Origin: Niebla homalea
Taxonomy: Eukaryota; Ascomycota; Lecanoromycetes; Lecanorales; Ramalinaceae
NCBI GenBank assembly: GCA_019925105.1
Contig: JAHGAU010000016.1
Coordinates: forward strand, 248,001-312,000
Length of the DNA: 64,000 nucleotides
Direction: 5' to 3'
The notes under the pieces were generated by a model. It worked only from the letters and a program-made list of their open reading frames with translations, was not told the DNA's origin and did not search any database. A program made the position numbers and the translations under genes. Positions 1 through 11,831 of this stretch are shown one piece after another (position 1 is the stretch's first letter; the number at the start of each line of letters is the position of its first letter).

Positions 1-2568
1 GTAACGATTTTATTTAATACGTTATATTTAAGGAAAACCTCCTTAAATAGTAACTTAATTAACGTAATAACGTTTATACTTTTTATTATAAGTAAGTAGT
101 AATATATCGTTATATAACGGTTTACGATTATTAAAATTAAATTATAAACTTATTTTTACGTTTATTAAAAGGTAAATTAATAATAAAATTTATAGTTAAC
201 TCTTTTTAAAGTTATATTAAAGGAAAAAGTTAAATTAATTCGCCATAAGAACGATAACGGTATACCTTAATTCTTTAATATATATTATATATTTTAACGT
301 AATCCGTTATTTAAACTTTTAAACCGTTTTAATAATATTTCCGGGTTAATAATTTATAAGTTTTATTAACGTTAAAATAACCCGTTAACTTATCGTTATA
401 ATATTTATTAATTAATTCCTTTTAAATTATTCCGTTTTTAAGGATATATAGTTAATTATTATATTTAATAAAATTAATTAAATTAATACTTTAAACTTTA
501 TTAAGTCGTAAACGATCTTTAACCGGCTTAATAATAACTTTTTTAATTCTATAAATAAACTTATTATTAATTTATAAATCTTTAATAAGCCATGATATTA
601 AGATTAATTTTCTATAAGTGTTTTTAAATAATTAATATATTTCCTTCCGTAAAATAATAACTTAAATACCCTTTAATATAAATAAAGGCGTATAATTTAT
701 AGCCACGGCCCGTCGGCGTTTTAATAAATCTTTTAATTAAAAAGTAAACTTAATCTATAACGTAAATAAAAAGGTAATATTAAAAGGTAAGATTCCCTTA
801 TAATTTAAACGTTTTAATAATAAATTAATAAAGTTTATTTTGCCTTAACGATAAAATACTTTAAAGTTATAATTAATAAGTTTTAAGGTTTATTTAACTT
901 AATATAAACTTAAAGTTAGTTACTTTATAAACCCTTAAAAATTATTATAATCCGTTTATACTTAAATAATTTTAACGTTTTTTTTTAAGTAATAACGTTA
1001 TTATTTAAACGTTATAATAATAATGAAAAGCTTTTAGTTATACGTTTTATAATTTTATTTAACGGGTTATATTTTCCGGGATTAATAAATTATTAAACGT
1101 TAATAACCTTCTTTAAACTATTAAGATAAAATACCGGTAATAATAAAATTAAATATATTAATTTCTATTTATACCCTTTTTTTCTAAATTAAAATAATAA
1201 AATAATAACATATTATTAAATATATTACGTAATTAATTAAATACCGCCGTTATCGCGTTATTTTACTTTAGTAATTTAACCTTTTTTTCCCTATTTACTA
1301 CTTTTAAATAAATTCGTTAAAATTTCGGTTATCCTTAAGTACTTATAAATAAAACGTTTATAGAAGTTAAAGAACCTTAAAAAGACCTAAATATCCCGGT
1401 AAGTCTTTAAGGTAAATTAGTCCTTAATTGCCTTAATACATTCCTAATTTATTTATATCCCCTTTATAGAAACTATAAATCGTAAAAATTTAATTTAAGT
1501 AATATTAAATTAATATTTCTTTAAATTAATATAAAGTTAAAATTAATATAATTAATTAAGGACTTATTTAATATAACGTTAATAATCTACCGGCTTTTTA
1601 TTAAAGATAAAAATATTATTAAAATAAACTATATAAGTTATATCGATAAAATTAATAAAAGCTTAATTAATATAAACTTAAAAAGTTATTAAGGTATTTA
1701 TTAATTTAAATAATATAATTAAATACTTGAAATAATTATAACGTATACGGAACGCCGTCTTTTATTTATCGCTTTACTTAATTTAAAGCCGGTAATAAGT
1801 ATTCTTAAGGTTTAACTTAATAAACCGTAAAAAGCTATTTAATTAATTAAGAGTCTTAATAATTAAAGGTAATAAATATCGATTTTTAACCATAACCGTA
1901 TTTAAACCTTAATAATTTATATAAAGATAAAGGCCGTTATGTTTTTTTAAAATAAAAAAAATAAGGGTACCTATAAGGGACGTTAAGTAATAAATTTAAC
2001 CCCGGGTTAAAATATTATTAAGATACCGTTAAAGTTCCGTTAATTTAGTCTTAAATAGGTTATATAAAGGTTTATAAGGTAACTTTTTTTTATTTAAGTC
2101 GATTATATAATTATTCTTTTTTAACTTAAATAAAATATTAATTATTTTATTAAAAAAGATATTTACGTAATTATTTAATTCTTACGGAATAATTAAATTA
2201 ATAAATTCTTATATTATAATTATACTTATAGAACCTTAAATAAAGCCCTATAATATTTCTTTTAAGGGCGTTATCGTTACGTTAATATATATAATTATAA
2301 AAATATTATTAATCTTTATTAAAATTTAATTAAACTCTTAAACGTTATTGATTTATAAATTATTAAATTTAACCTTAAAACGTTATTAATTAACCGCCGG
2401 ATTAAGTATAATTTTAAAAGACTTTAATACGGGGAAACTTAAAATTACGTTTAATCCGTTTTAATTTATAGTATAAAAAAGTATTTTATATAACTTTATT
2501 TATCCTTAATTATTAATTAAATTATATTATAATCGATAAATCCTATAATAGTAAATTTAACTATTATT
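1..2568 (-). pseudogene. Ty3/gypsy pol relic (protease/reverse transcriptase), 3' part cut by window edge
   Basis: Read on the minus strand, this RIP-degraded stretch follows Ty3/gypsy reverse transcriptase order. A DYRGLN-like block with V-KNRYLLPLI lies near 1861-1920. A KTAFR-like block follows near 1741-1795, a YxxF..LI..LFKL block near 1681-1740, and the YxDD catalytic box (here Y-F-N-N) at 1615-1626. A protease-like stretch lies near 2500-2568. RNase H and integrase should follow toward position 1 but were not verified motif by motif. The frame is full of TAA/TAG codons that fit CAA/CAG/TGG changed by RIP. The gag half lies at 8410-10110; the LINE at 2581-8397 separates the two. The family call is firm from the ordered RT motifs; the exact ends are unknown. 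Confidence 0.8.
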
Positions 2569-2604
2569 AAGCAATTTAATCAACGATATGATATAGTGAA
2601 GAAG

Positions 2605-4480
2605 ATGGCGACGAACAAAGGGACCCCAGAGATCCAAAACGATACGTATATACATAGCTTTAACGACAGTGAGGGGAGTATATTAAGTATAATAAGTAGA
2701 AATAGCGTAATAATTAAGAATAAGGTAATAAACGGATAAGTAACCTATATTAATAGAAACGGTAACGACGCGTACGGGTAATATAATAATAATAAGCCGG
2801 ATAATACTTAAAATAAATAAGGGAATTAAGGTTAATAGAATACGCGTATTAAAGCGTATAAAACGTATAATAATAATATAAAGGTAATAGGTAAATAAGG
2901 GGGTAAAAAAACCGGTATAATATTAATAGCAAAGGGTATAAGCGGAAGGAAAAGGTAAAAAGACCGCGGTAAAAGTACTATTAAGGGTATATAAAAGGGA
3001 AATAAAGTTAATAAAAAGGACAGGATCTTAAGGGATTAAAGGTAAAAAGCAGAGATAATACGTTACTTAATAAAAAAGGGTAAAAAGGTAATAAAGGAAA
3101 CAGTAAAAGCCCTAGAAGGACTCCTTACGGTAAAGTAAAAAGATATTATATTAAAAACCTAATTAATACTATAGATTAAATTAAAAGGCATAAAAAACTT
3201 CTATATAAAAATAAGGGTAAAACTAGAAAAAACGGAGCGCTTATAAGGCTCTTAAGGGACGGGAGCGAAAATATTAATAAAAAGTAAAGATAACGGTTTA
3301 AAATTAAATATATAAAATGAAAATATAAAAACGGCAACCCTTTAAATAAAAAAAAATTAAATAATAAAAGTAATAAAAAGGATATCCGCAACGGAAAATA
3401 AAGGGATAACAGAAGAAAAGGCGGCTATATTAAGGAAAATGAAAATAATAATAATCCGCCTATTTAATAATAAAGAAAAGAATACGGCGGTAAAAATAAA
3501 CCCGTTATAATTAATAAAGGCTTTTAAAATAATAACGGAATTATTAATAGAATAAATTATTACGGTATATAAACTATAAAATAAAGATATTTTCCTTAAT
3601 ATAACGTCTTTAAAAATAAAAGAAAGCTTAAAAAAATTTAAAACTTAAATTAATAAAAAAGAGTATAAGTTAATTAAGGTTTTAAGGTAATTATTTACCG
3701 TTATAATAAATAAAATATATTTATTACGTTTTAAGGAAATTAAGAAAAAGGCTACGTTAAGAAATATAAAAAAAGAGAATATAGTTCTTTATTTAAAGTT
3801 TAAGATTATTAATTATAGGCTTCCGCCGGTAATAAAAAGATTTAATTTTTAAAATATATAAAAAGGTATTTTACCGTTATATTAAGCATAATATTAATAA
3901 AAATATATAATAATATCTTAAATAAAAAGATTATTAAAAAAGGATTTCTTAAAATAATTTAATTATAAAATAAGGCGGCTAATATTTATTAATATTTTAA
4001 ATATTAAAACTATAAATATATTATTATAAAATACTTTAATATTATAAAATATACGGTTTACGTTAAAGGTTATAATATTTATAAGTATATAAAGTTAATA
4101 ATTAAGAAGCTTATAAAAAATATACTTAAATACGTTATATATAATAAGAAGGGATACTTAATATAGGATTCTAAATATATAATAAGAGCCAAGGAAATTA
4201 AACGTAAGGAAACCTGGATAACCGCGAAAATCCAATAATATAATACGTATAAAACTGGTTTAATAAGTTAATTAAAGGTAACTTTAAGATATAAACTTAA
4301 TTAATTAAATAATAAAAAATAAATAATAATAAAGAAGAGAAAACTTTTTATAATCTTAACTTTAAGGGTTAACCGTTTTACGTCTTTAATAATAATCGAG
4401 AAGATATTAAGCTAGAAAACGTTCAACTTTAATAAGAAGTCCGTAATTTAAACGGGTATAAAAAAGGGAGCCCTTATAAA
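2605..4480 (+). pseudogene. LINE ORF1 (Gag-like) relic of copy A
   Basis: Begins at ATG 2605 with about 15 codons nearly untouched by RIP, matched by the inverted copy near 20580-20645. The frame then fills with TAA/TAG. The first part is rich in K, E and R codons. Around 3960-4200 there are Tyr codons at spacing that fits RIP-converted Cys of CCHC zinc knuckles, as expected for a LINE ORF1 nucleic-acid-binding protein. The ORF1/ORF2 border near 4480 is approximate. No intact protein can be made. A 71-codon minus-strand open frame inside it (3176-3391) has no family resemblance. Confidence 0.6.
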
Positions 4481-7400
4481 GGTTAATATATAATATATTA
4501 ACGTTTTTAAAAGTAATATAATATAACGTTTATAATAAGAAAATTAAAGCCGTAATATTAATATTTAAGTTTAAAGAAATTAAGAATATTAACGTTATAA
4601 TAATATAGGAATTACCATATAGCCTATATATATATTTATTTATTAACCCGGGAAAGGGGTTTTATTTAATTTTTAAGGGGGATAAAATAACTAAAATATA
4701 TTTCTTTATAAATAAACGGCTTAATATAAATAGCTAGGATATTACTTATTATAATAGAAACCTTTATATACTTTATATTATAAAAAAAGGGGATTTAAAG
4801 GGTAACTTTAATATTTATAACGTATATAATTTGTTGCCGGTTAATAAGGAAAAACCTTTTATAATATTATTACTTAAAGAAATCTTAATTACTTTAAATA
4901 AGTATATATTATTTAAAGACTTTAACTTATATTACTATATATAAAATAAAAAAAAGCGTATAATAAATTATGTTAAATTAGATAACCTATTATTAATTAC
5001 CGCTTAAGTTAATTTTTTATTATTAATATTATAAGGGATTATTATATAAAAAAGTTATAAATTTAAAATAATAATTAATCTAATCTTTAATACGGAAAAG
5101 GTTATTAACGCGGTCGTAATATATAGGCCATAAAAAGACTTAAAATATAACTCGGATTATATATTAATATAAATAACTTTAAATTAAACCGTTAATACGT
5201 CTATATTACCACCGGTAAGGAGGGCGTAAAAAACGGCTAAAAAAACAAAGGTTTATATAAAAACAGGAAAAATAATAATACAATTTATAGACCTCCCTTA
5301 ATTAAATAATAAAGACCGGATTAACCTCTTTATAAAGCGAATAATAAAGGTATTAAATAAAGTAATTAATAAGATTATCCCGATAATAAAACTTTTTTAA
5401 AAAGTTAAAACCTATTAAAATAAAGGGTATATAATTATAATTATAAAAATGAAAAAATTAATTAAATAAACCTTTAAATATAAAAACCAGGAGATACTTA
5501 ATTAATTAAAAGTTACTTAAAAGGAAAAGGAAAGGATTATTAAAAAAATTAAATAAATATATTTTCAGTTTATAATATATAACTTAATAGTCTTACTTTA
5601 TAATATCTAAAAGTTAATAAAGTATAATAAAAAATAAAGTAAGAAATTAAAGTTTATCCTTAAATTCCTGCCTTTTAAAAAACTTAATAATATATTAATT
5701 AATACCTTTAACGGTAAAATTAAGGTTTTTAAAAAGTATTTTTCCTTTTTCCGTTAAAAGTTAACTTAAATAATATTAATAGCGTTTTATACTTTAACCT
5801 TATATTAATAAATAAAATAATAATATAAGATATAATAATTAAAACGATTAATAAATTAAAGAAAAATAAAGCCTTAAGATTAAATAAGATTCTTAATAGA
5901 TTCTTAATAATAATAACCTTACTTTTTAAAAAAGTTTTTATTTATTTCTTTTAAGCATATTTTAATATTAATTATTATTTACGTAAATTTAAGGAAGTAA
6001 AGATAATTATTTTTAAAAAGCTTATTAAGCCGGATTACTTTAAGGTAAAGTTTTATAGATTTATTATATTCCTATATATATTAAGGAAAACCTTAAAAAT
6101 AATAATAATAAGGATCCTTAATAATTATATAAAGAATTACGGACTTCTCTTTGATTAATAAATAAGAATAAAAAAAAATTAATTAATAGAAATAGCCCTT
6201 AAAGGATTAATTAACGGTATATATATAATATAAGGTTACGGGAAAAAGTATATTATAAGTTTTCTTTCTTTTAATATTATAAATACTTTTAATAAAATAA
6301 ATTACTTAAAGTTAATATATAACTTAAGGAAGAAGGGGATATTACCCTTCTTAATTAAGTAGATAAAGAATTTTTTAAGCGACCGAACTATATCGATTAA
6401 TTTAAAGTAAAAAATAAGCTTAATAAAGCCCGTTATAATAAGAATTTTTCAGGGATTACTTATTTCTTCTATATTATTTTTATTCTTTAATAATTTATTA
6501 ATCGAAGAACTTATTAAGTTAAAATAGAAGGTTTAAGTTAAAAACTTTATTAATAATATTTATTTCTTAACCTATAATACCTTTATATATATAAATTATT
6601 TAAAATTAAAATAAGCTTATAAAGTCTATCTTTAATAAATAAAAACCTATAAAGCTTAATTCGCGTTATATAAATATAAATTTATTTATATAATTAAAAG
6701 CTTAAAGTTATATAATATAATAATTATAATAAACTTAAATAAAGTTATAATAAAGCCGGATATCAGTATTAAAGTCCTTAGTTTTTAAGTAAATAAGAAG
6801 CTTAATTAAAAGGACCATATAAAAAAAATTTAAAAAAAAATAACTTTATAAGAAAAAGGCCTTACTTATCTCGTTATATTAATATAAAGAATTACGTTAT
6901 AGAAAGCCCGGATTATTTATTAAGCTATAATAAAGTTAGTTATAATATATATTACAATTATTTAATATATACTTAAGGGTACTCCGGGATATAGGAAAAA
7001 GTTTATTTAAATATTATAAAAAGCTTAGAATCAATATTTAAAAGTAATTAACGGTACCTATAAAATAACCCTTATTTTAATATTAAAGTTTAAAGTCTTT
7101 ATACCGTTAATTAAAGTTTCGTTAAATTAAATAATCGCTTAAATAAAATTAAAGAAATATATATACCTAATTATAATAATAGGAAACGGGCGGATCCGCT
7201 AAAATCTTAATAAGCTTAAAGTTAAAAAAAATAAATTAAAGATACTTATTTTTCTTCCTATTAAAATAAAGTAAAAATAAATAGAAAAAAAAATTAATTT
7301 TACCGGTATTCCGGAGGTTAGTTTAAGTAGGTATAAATTCCTATTAAACGTAAAAAAAACCGAAATTAAAAGGATTTAAAGAATAAAAATTATAATAATT

Positions 7401-8350
7401 ATTTTATAAATTACGATAAAGTAAATTAAACATTAACGGAAATATAAAGACTTTATATTTTAAAATTATTATTATTTAGCCCTTAATAATAAAAAGATTA
7501 TTAATAAGTATCTTTATTATTATAATATTATAAAAAAGGGTAATAGCGTATTAATAATTTAATTTTAAACGGATAAAAACGGTTTAACTTATTTCCTATT
7601 TACTATATATACCGGGGGTCGGATAAACGTTAAATATAAATATAAATAAAAAAAGCAGAACGCCGTATATATCCTTATTTTTTATCCTTTATTTATGGAG
7701 GTTAAGTTAAGATTTATCGTAAAAATTAATATTTATAATTACCGCCAAATATTATTTATAAAGCGGGGTATCCGGGCAGCTATTAAGTTTATAATATTTA
7801 TTAAATTATTATTATAGTTTAGCCTTATTATAAAGATAAACGAGGTTATTAAAGATTTTACGGAAAAGGCCCGTTATTAATTAAAAAAGAAAAGGAGGAG
7901 CAGAAACCGATTACGTTAATTATATAAATTAAAAAGTATCTTTTATAGCTATAAGGATATAATAATAAACGCTTATTAAAAGTTTTTAAAAAAGTTAATA
8001 GCAATAATAATATAAGAAAAATATATATTAAATACGTAAATATTAATGAAAATATTTAAAGGTATTATATAAGATTAAGGTAATATAAATATATAAAGGA
8101 GTAAAAAAATAACGAGTTTAAGGATAGCCCCTATAAGGATACGGTTATAATATTACGGATTTTCTTGGGGGAGTTAAAACATAAGAAGTATATAAATAGA
8201 TTACCACTCTTTAAACGGTTATTAATATCCTTTACCTTAGGGGATAAAGGGTAAAGGCTTAATAAACGTTGGTTTTTACTTTAATATTATAAGTATCAGG
8301 TTTTTACGGTTATTAATAAGGTTAAAAGGCCGCGTATTAAGGAACGCCGG
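4480..8350 (+). pseudogene. LINE ORF2 relic: AP-endonuclease plus reverse transcriptase (copy A)
   Basis: An endonuclease block resembling the APE motif LLGDFNLHH (here LFKDFNLYYY) lies at 4909-4938. The reverse transcriptase palm box FxDD appears as F-I-N-N near 6544-6556, the Asp codons having become Asn by G-to-A change. It is followed by the conserved K-P-D-I-S-I-K-V-L-S-type block near 6740-6790. Copies B and C share this segment in inverted orientation. An RNase H domain may lie near 7200-7800 but is not proven. Dense in-frame stops make it non-functional. Confidence 0.78.
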
Positions 8351-8397
8351 AATTAGCTTAGCTAGACCCGTAATATAAATCAATCAATCAATCAATC

Positions 8398-10110
8398 AAG
8401 CAATTTAATTTACGGTAAGATAACGGAAATAAATTATAAGTTTTATTAAATTATAAATTATTATAAAATTAAATATATTTAAGCTCTTATATTTAATAAT
8501 ATTATAAATAATTATTAATTACCCTTAAGCTTTATTTAGCCTTTAATATTAAAAATAAAATTAACCTTTATTAATCTTTATTTTAACTCCGGCCTTAAAA
8601 CGCCGCCGAAATATTAACGTTTTTTAACTTAACGTACTTTTTATTTATAGTACTTACGGCTATAACCTTAATGTTATCTTTTTTAAAATAATTAAATAAA
8701 ATATAGCTTTTTTTATAATAAATATAATATTTAAAATCCCTATATACCGGATTAAGTTTTAATTTAGCTTTACGTTTCTTACCGCGTTAATTATTAACTT
8801 TAACGGGATAAACCGGCTTTACGTTATTACTTTTAAGCCTTAATACCTTATTACTAAAAGATTTACCTTTATTAATTAAACGGTTAACGTTAATAACGGC
8901 GGTTATAATAAAAAGTTCTAAGTTTTTTTTTTATATAATAATTGCCGCGATAATAACATTATAAATATTTAAGATATTTCTGGTAAAAATAATTCTAAAC
9001 TTTAAATTTAATAATAGCTTTATAAAAAGCATATAAGCCTTAAATTTATCCGGTAAAATAAATAAATCCTTTTTAATTATTTTAAGATAATTATAAAAGG
9101 TAACGACCTTTTAATTTAACCGTTATTTTATATCTTTAAAACGCTTATAATAAAATAGTTAACGGTTTTTTAAATTAATTATTTAATTTATAAATTTAAC
9201 TTTAAACTCTTTAAAGGTAAAAATCCGGATTAAAAAAGGGTCCGGGTTTTAAATAGTATAATTAATAAATTATAAATAATATATAATTTTAATATAATCG
9301 TTTAAGAAATAATCCGAGCTTAATAGGAAAGACTTTTCTACGATAATAAATTACCGTTAATATTTACCTTTAAACTTATTTATATATTTAAATAAAATAA
9401 CCGGCTTAAAGGATTTATTATACTTAAAGGGTAAAAGGATACTTATAGCCCGTTAAACGGTAACGTAATATGTCCTTAATAAGGGGCTCTTAATATCCCG
9501 GTTAATATTATTAAGACCGTAAAAAAAAGATAACGCTTAAAAACTTCGATTTTATTTTTTTAATTAATCGGCTTTTTATTTAAGTTTTAATGTTTAAACT
9601 TTAATTAAAGCTTTATTATACCGGAGTCGCGTTTATTTTAAACGGTTTAAGTTAATTTAACGTTTAACCGGCACTTTATATAATATAATACTTTTTCTAA
9701 AAAGAAGTTCTTAACTTAATTTTTAAGTTAATCCTTAAAGGGCTTTATTATTAATTACTTCCGTAAATCGTTCCGGAAAATAAAAAGATATATTTTATTC
9801 CGGGCTTTCTACCTTAAAAAAAAGAAAAATTAAAATATTAAATAAGTCCGCCGGCTTATAATTAACGGGGTTAATTAAAAAAGGTTTATAAAAAACGTAA
9901 AGTATAATTATAAATTTAATACTTAAATTTAAAAGGTAAATTAATTCTTAAGGAACTATGTATTAATTAAACGTAAACCTATTTTAAATAACCGGTTTTA
10001 AGGGTAGCTTAAATTACGGTAATAATAACTTTAACCCCGGTTATAATTACGTATACCCGTATATAAAAGGCTTAAACTCCTAAAGCCTTTAGTTCCAAAA
10101 GTTACCGCTT
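8398..10110 (-). pseudogene. Ty3/gypsy gag relic
   Basis: Minus-strand continuation, upstream side, of the polyprotein at 1-2568. A retrotransposon-gag-like helical region is readable at about 9100-9500. A zinc knuckle of spacing C-x2-C-x4-H-x4-C, with Cys read as Tyr after RIP, lies at 8680-8738, followed toward 8560 by a protease-like start. The long terminal repeat expected to the right was not found; instead a GC-normal Psq fragment begins at 10126 on the same strand. Whether the two belong to one unit is unknown. Confidence 0.65.
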
Positions 10111-10125
10111 AAACGGCTACGTTAT

Positions 10126-10465
10126 TTAGCCATAGCCCTTAAGTAAGCCGGTACTTGGTATACTTGGTATACTTGGTATGCGCGCTTGCTGAGCGCTAGG
10201 CGCTAACAAGGCTTGAAGTCGTATAATCCATTGCTTTAAAGCTAGCTCCTCTACAGGATAAAGGATTTGTTGTTGCTGTGCTCGCTCTTTAACAGACGTG
10301 CGGCCGTGGAGGCGGTCGGACAAAGTGCTGGAGGAGATCCCATAGCTTTTGGCAATCTTATTGTGCGGTTTACTACTATCCTTATACTGACGGATAGCAA
10401 GCTGAATGCGGTCTTCTTTAGGTAGTCCAAGTGGCTCACTGGTCATCGGAAAAATGAGTGTAGGT
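10126..10465 (-). pseudogene. Psq-type HTH DNA-binding fragment, transposase-like N-terminus
   Basis: A GC-normal open frame on the minus strand, about 113 codons from the ATG at 10465 (an upstream ATG at 10491 is also possible). The first 50 residues form a Pipsqueak/CENP-B-like helix-turn-helix: RIQLAI, IAKSYGIS, STLSDRLHGR. They are followed by an E-LALKQWIIRL segment typical of pogo/Fot1-type transposase N-termini. The C-terminal end is short and contains an SIP repeat encoded by three near-identical 9-bp units at 10152-10180. There is no DDE domain, so it is a fragment or stand-alone DNA-binding protein. It is nearly free of RIP, unlike both neighbours. Confidence 0.6.
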
Positions 10466-10929
10466 GGTGAGTTATATGAGTGAAAGACCAATAATGTGGG
10501 GTTTTAGGCCAAAAAAAACAAAACAAACACCTAATCGGGCTTATTGTCGAATCCAAATCATATGTCTCCCGGCGCTAGTAAGCGGACTATATACCTTTTT
10601 TTTAATAAGAACCCCGCTTAAGGCCGTAAAAAAGGCCTTTTTAAGGATTATTTAGATTTTATTATTTTATAAAGCTTAATATATAACTTAAATAAATAAT
10701 TAAAAATATTATAAAGTATAATTTATCCTTTAAAGCTTACTTTATCGTTATTACCGTTATTATAACGCTTAAGAAACTACGTTTAACCCTTATATACTCC
10801 CAGTTTAATAGGCTAAAACTACCCCGATTACGGTAAGGAATATAAGCTTTAAGCAGACCCTTTAATAAGCCCTTTAATAAAAGGTAACGCCCGCGGCTTA
10901 TATACCCTTACCGTAATAAGCCCAAAAAC

Positions 10930-11190
10930 ACCGGGATATGGATAAGGAACCTGAGCGCCGGGCAAGGCCCTTTACCTATACTCACCTATACCCTCACCTG
11001 GGCCCTTTACCGGGCCCTTCAGTAAACCCTTTAGCAAGCCCTTTAATAAGCCTTCCAGTAAGCCTTATAACTACCTCATTAACTACCTTACCTACCTCAC
11101 CTACCTCACCTACTTTACCTACCTTACCTACCTCATTTATCTCACCTATTTTACCTACCTTATTTACTTCGCTTCGAAGCAACGCTTAAT
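10930..11190. repeat. Short-period repeats: ACCTACCTC/ACCTT and GGGCCCTT types
   Basis: First come degenerate repeats around CCCTTTACC and AGTAAGCCCTT, then a CCTACCT(C/T)A microsatellite. Open frames across it on either strand are low-complexity artefacts (PTLPTLPTS and VGKVGEVGE runs). The same blocks recur inverted in element 2 at about 23230-23460 and, in part, in the unrelated MITE at 32280-32580. Confidence 0.8.
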
Positions 11191-11199
11191 ATATTATGC

Positions 11200-11826
11200 C
11201 CCCACCGTAATAAGCTTAAAATCACCATAATTATAATAGAGAATTTAAGCCTTAAGTAAAAAATCCGTTTACTTAAAGTTATGCTTAAGCTATATATATT
11301 CCTATTATAATAAGTTAAAAATACCGTATTTATTACGGAAAACCTAAATCTTAACTAAAAACTCCGTTTATTTAAGGTTATACTTAAGCCTTATATACTC
11401 CCGTATTTATAAATTAAAAATACCGTATTTATTACGGAAAACTTAAGTTTTAAGTAAAAACTCCGTTTACTTAAGGCTATACTTTAACCTTATATATTCC
11501 TATTATAATAAGTTAAAAACGCTATATTTATTACGGAAAACTTAAGTCTTAAATAAAAATTCTATTTACTTAAGGCTATATTTTAATTTTATATATTTTT
11601 ATTATAATAAATTAAAAACGCTATATTTATTACGGAGAACTTAAGTTTTAAGTAAAAACTCCGTTTACTTAAAGTTATACTTTAACCCCATATACTTTTA
11701 TTATAATAGGTTAAAAACGCTATATTTATTACGGAGAACTTAAGTCTTAAGTAAAAACTTCGTTTATTTAAGGTTATATTTAAGCCCCGTATACTCCCGT
11801 ATTTATAGGCTAAAAATACCGTAATT
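11200..11826. repeat. About 100-bp tandem repeat, roughly six units
   Basis: Units contain TATTTATTACGGAAAACTTA and a TAAAAACTCCGTTTACTTAA box. Successive TTATTACGGA boxes fall near 11330, 11431, 11530, 11630 and 11730, so the period is about 100 bp. Mirrored in element 2 at 22440-23200. No coding sense was seen. Confidence 0.85.
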
Positions 11827-11831
11827 GTTAT

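Larger units (their letters stand above)
2581..8397 (+). mobile_element. LINE copy A, Tad-like, near full length, RIP-degraded
   Basis: A non-LTR retrotransposon inserted in the gypsy relic. The 12-bp target duplication AAGCAATTTAAT occurs at 2569-2580 and again at 8398-8409. The 3' end carries a (CAAT)n tail at 8381-8397 in place of poly(A). A GC-normal 5' block beginning with the ATG at 2605 recurs, inverted, at the 5' end of LINE copy C near 20640. ORF1 and ORF2 can be followed through many RIP stops. Opposite orientation to copies B and C. The Tad1-clade assignment comes from the motif order (APE endonuclease then reverse transcriptase) and is inferred by eye. Confidence 0.88.

Noticed and set aside
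3176..3391. 71-codon minus-strand Leu/Phe-rich frame
   Set aside because: Antisense to the LINE ORF1 relic; composition is a by-product of AT-rich RIPed sequence.
10938..11189. Open frames rich in TLPTLPTS or VGKVGEVG
   Set aside because: Microsatellite translation, open on both strands, no start context or homology.
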